From assembly GCF_023701695.1 (NCBI RefSeq), contig NZ_JAJOZC010000001.1, positions 4,339,894-4,403,893 on the forward strand: 64,000 nucleotides of DNA, given 5' to 3'. The notes under the pieces were generated by a model that saw only the letters and a program-made list of their open reading frames with translations, did no database searches and was not told the origin of the DNA. This document shows, piece after piece, positions 62,291 to 64,000 of this stretch. Each line of letters begins with the position of its first letter. The stretch's first letter is position 1. The translations under genes and the position numbers were made by a program. Source of the stretch: Streptomyces sp. RKAG290 (lineage in GTDB: Bacteria; Actinomycetota; Actinomycetes; Streptomycetales; Streptomycetaceae).

Positions 62291-63052
62291 ATGTCGTACG
62301 GGACGCTCGCAGGCCGCACCGCCGTCATCACCGGAGCCGCCAGCGGCATGGGGAACGCGACCGCCCGGCTGCTCGCCGCGCAGGGGGTCTCGGTGGCGCT
62401 GCTGGCCCGCCGCGCGGAGCGGCTGGACGAGCTGGCCGCCAAGATCGGCGCCGACGGCGGCCGGGCGCTCGCCGTCGTCACCGACGTCACCGACCAGGCG
62501 TCCGTGGACGCCGCCGCCGAGCGGGTGCACGCCGAGTTCGGCCGGGTGGACCTGGTGGTCAACGCGGCCGGGGTGATGCTGCCGAACCCGGTGGACGAGG
62601 GCCGCACCGACGAGTGGCAGCGGATGCTGGACACCAACGTGGCGGGCGCCCTGCGCATCATCCGGGCCTTCACCGCCGACCTGGTGGCCGCGGCGGCCGA
62701 GGGCCGCACCGCCGACTTGGTCAACATCTCCTCGATCGGGGCGCACGTCACGTTCCCCAACTACGCGGTGTACGGCGCGACGAAGGCCGCGCTCACCTAT
62801 CTCTCGGCCTCGCTGCGCACCGAACTCGGGCCGCGCGACGTCCGCGTCACGAACATCGAGCCCGGCCTCACCGACTCCGAACTGGCCGGACACGTCGACA
62901 ACGCGGAACTCAGCGGCCAGCTCGACGGCATGTTCGACGCGCTCGGCGGGCTGTCCAGCGACGAGATCGCCGACCTGATCGCCTACACGACCAGCCGGGC
63001 ACGCCACATCAACCTGCGCCAGCTGGTCGTCCTGCCGACCCGTCAGGCGTGA
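62291..63052 (+). CDS. Short-chain dehydrogenase/reductase
   Basis: A 253-residue classical SDR. Cofactor site TGAASGMGNATARLLA, NAAG motif, catalytic Ser in NISSIGAHV and the YGATK Tyr-Lys pair (YAVYGATKAALTYL). The R-rich turn after beta-2 (ARRAERLDEL) suggests NADP. Substrate is unknown. ATG 62291 with AAGGGAG upstream; divergent from the XRE/MmyB regulator across 149 bases. Confidence 0.92.
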   Translation: MSYGTLAGRTAVITGAASGMGNATARLLAAQGVSVALLARRAERLDELAAKIGADGGRALAVVTDVTDQASVDAAAERVHAEFGRVDLVVNAAGVMLPNPVDEGRTDEWQRMLDTNVAGALRIIRAFTADLVAAAAEGRTADLVNISSIGAHVTFPNYAVYGATKAALTYLSASLRTELGPRDVRVTNIEPGLTDSELAGHVDNAELSGQLDGMFDALGGLSSDEIADLIAYTTSRARHINLRQLVVLPTRQA

Positions 63053-63067
63053 GACCCGTCGGGCCGC

Positions 63068-63492
63068 TCAGTCCTCCCAGTCGGGCTTCGGCCGCTCGGC
63101 CTCCCGGCGCCGGAACAGCCTCCTGCCGCCGGTCGCCTGGAAGGCGTTGACGCCGACGATGCCGAGCCAGGCCACGACCAGCCCCTGGATGCCCGCGTTG
63201 GCGACGCCGATGGCGGACAGCGGGATGGCCAGGACCAGCGTGATGATCGCGAATCCGTAGCGCTCACCGAAATGCCCCATCGGCGGCTCCGGGGTACGCG
63301 CCCCCGGGCGACGACGATCTGCTGCTCCGCGAGATGACGCCTGACCCGCCGGTCGAGCGTCCCGTCGAGCCGCTGCTCGACCTTCTCCAGAAACGACTCG
63401 ACGAGCGCGGACTCGTAGTCGGCCCCCAGCTCGCTGCGGGCCTGCAGGGTGGCCTTGAGCTCCTTGTTGAGCTCGGTGTCGGGTGCGTCCAT
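63068..63492 (-). CDS. Small integral membrane protein (1-base frameshift near 63301)
   Basis: About 141 residues if repaired. The N-terminal part (DTELNKELKATLQARSELGA; VESFLEKVEQRLDGTLDRRV; HLAEQQIVVARG) is a helical cytoplasmic region. The C-terminal part, in another frame, has two membrane helices (IITLVLAIPLSAIGVANAG; LVVAWLGIVGVNAFQATG). One G missing from the GGGGG run (63301-63305 on the plus strand as C's) explains the break and gives VARGARTPEPPMGHFGE. Function unknown; common in Streptomyces. Confidence 0.75.
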
Positions 63493-63662
63493 GGTCCTAC
63501 GGTACGAAGCCGGGGCGGCAGGGTCAGTGGGGCTAACCCCCCTGTTTTCCCGGTGGGTGGGCGCCGGGGTGCGGCGACACGCCTCCTGACGGCAGGACCG
63601 GACGAGTTCGACGCGTTCTGTGCGGCGACCGCCAAGCGCCTGGCGGGACCCGCCCAGCGGAT

Positions 63663-63680
63663 CTGCATATGGACATGCAG
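63663..63680. promoter_or_regulatory. Inverted repeat upstream of RpiR regulator
   Basis: CTGCAT-ATGGAC-ATGCAG has perfect 6-bp arms and lies 69 bases before the RpiR start, in an AT-richer stretch. It could be an operator for that autoregulated family; binding is inference. Confidence 0.3.
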
Positions 63681-63748
63681 GTCCCTTGCTGGCTGAATGG
63701 ATCTGTCGGAGCCGGATCGCGGCGCGACGGATCTACCGAGGGGACAGG

Positions 63749-64000
63749 ATGAGCGGGAGCAGCCCGACCGCGAGGTTGCAGCAGCTGTTCGAGGGGCGCA
63801 GGCTCACGCCCACCCAGCGGCGCATCGCGCACTCGATGGTGCGCCGGGCCGGTGAGGCACCGTTCCTGTCCAGCGTCGAGCTGGCCGAACTGGCCGGGGT
63901 CAGCCAGCCCTCCGTGACCCGGTTCGCCGTCGCGCTCGGCTTCGACGGCTATCCCGCGCTGCGCCGGCACCTGCGCGAGGTCACCCCGGCCGGACCCGTC
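63749..64000 (+). CDS. MurR/RpiR family regulator (5' part, cut by window end)
   Basis: The first 84 codons: MSGSSPTARLQQLFEGRRLT, then PTQRRIAHSMV, the HTH_6 domain VELAELAGVSQPSVTRFAVALGF and YPALRRHLREV. This is the N-terminal DNA-binding domain of RpiR regulators; the SIS sugar-phosphate domain should follow beyond the window. AGGGG precedes ATG 63749. Confidence 0.85.
   Translation, partial: MSGSSPTARLQQLFEGRRLTPTQRRIAHSMVRRAGEAPFLSSVELAELAGVSQPSVTRFAVALGFDGYPALRRHLREVTPAGPV

Overview
The window is high-GC actinobacterial chromosome and almost certainly Streptomyces. Codon third positions are nearly all G or C, GTG starts are common, and it carries a tRNA-Leu with a TAA anticodon (bldA) at 43796-43881. 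It also holds a recognisable Streptomyces core block: mfd, two secreted Rpf proteins with a c-di-AMP (ydaO-type) riboswitch, eno, divIC, a DUF501 gene, ppx, type II NADH dehydrogenase, a cyclopropane-fatty-acid synthase-like gene, a thiolase and cystathionine beta-synthase. From memory this order matches, in reverse, the SCO3077-SCO3111 part of S. coelicolor; that was not checked by search.

Layout. 0.1-2.6 kb: tRNA-Gln, a LAGLIDADG-like HTH gene and an orphan histidine kinase. 2.7-7.7 kb: a compact polymorphic-toxin-type cluster, with a YwqJ-like deaminase plus SUKH-3 on the minus strand and, divergently, a WHH nuclease-SUKH fusion coupled to a YrhB/Pro-rich/deaminase/SUKH-4 fusion. 7.8-12.6 kb: a coiled-coil DivIVA-like protein, an SSS symporter with its DUF485 partner, and a DHA2 drug exporter. 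13.0-20.2 kb: an ABC exporter and mfd. 20.3-27.7 kb: an anti-sigma-like ATPase, a UTRA-only/GntR pair, an HNH lipoprotein, a Ser/Thr kinase operon, a GT2-GtrA operon and a SurA-like lipoprotein. 27.7-36.2 kb: mazG, P450, two rpf genes, eno, divIC-DUF501-ppx. 36.2-43.2 kb: ndh behind two Rex-like operators, cfa, and a second ABC exporter paralogous to the first. 43.8-49.7 kb: bldA, a rhomboid-like membrane protein, an operon headed by a very large Flp-prepilin-like protein, two gene remnants and a secreted FG-GAP protein. 49.9-64 kb: DinB, an MFS/ArsR divergent pair, a Bax-inhibitor-like protein, small hypotheticals, a thiolase/GntR divergent pair, an SGNH hydrolase, cystathionine beta-synthase, an XRE/SDR divergent pair, a small membrane protein and the start of an RpiR regulator.

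Sequence quality. Eight otherwise intact genes are broken by what looks in each case like one missing base, nearly always in a short G or C run (near 6141, 29436, 30881, 38812, 46042, 47908, 51272 and 63301). The direction and context are so uniform that consensus errors are likelier than biological decay. I therefore annotate these as full-length genes with the break noted. Two true-looking remnants (a TetR N-terminus near 44.9 kb and a tautomerase C-terminus near 48.4 kb) are different: most of the gene is missing.

How the parts fit. The core block covers transcription-coupled repair, glycolysis, division, polyphosphate, respiration and dormancy exit (Rpf). Regulation visible in the DNA includes c-di-AMP control of the second rpf gene, probable NADH-sensing Rex control of ndh, translational coupling by ATGA/GTGA overlaps, and several divergent regulator/target pairs. 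The most distinctive accessory content is the toxin/immunity cluster and the Flp-like operon.
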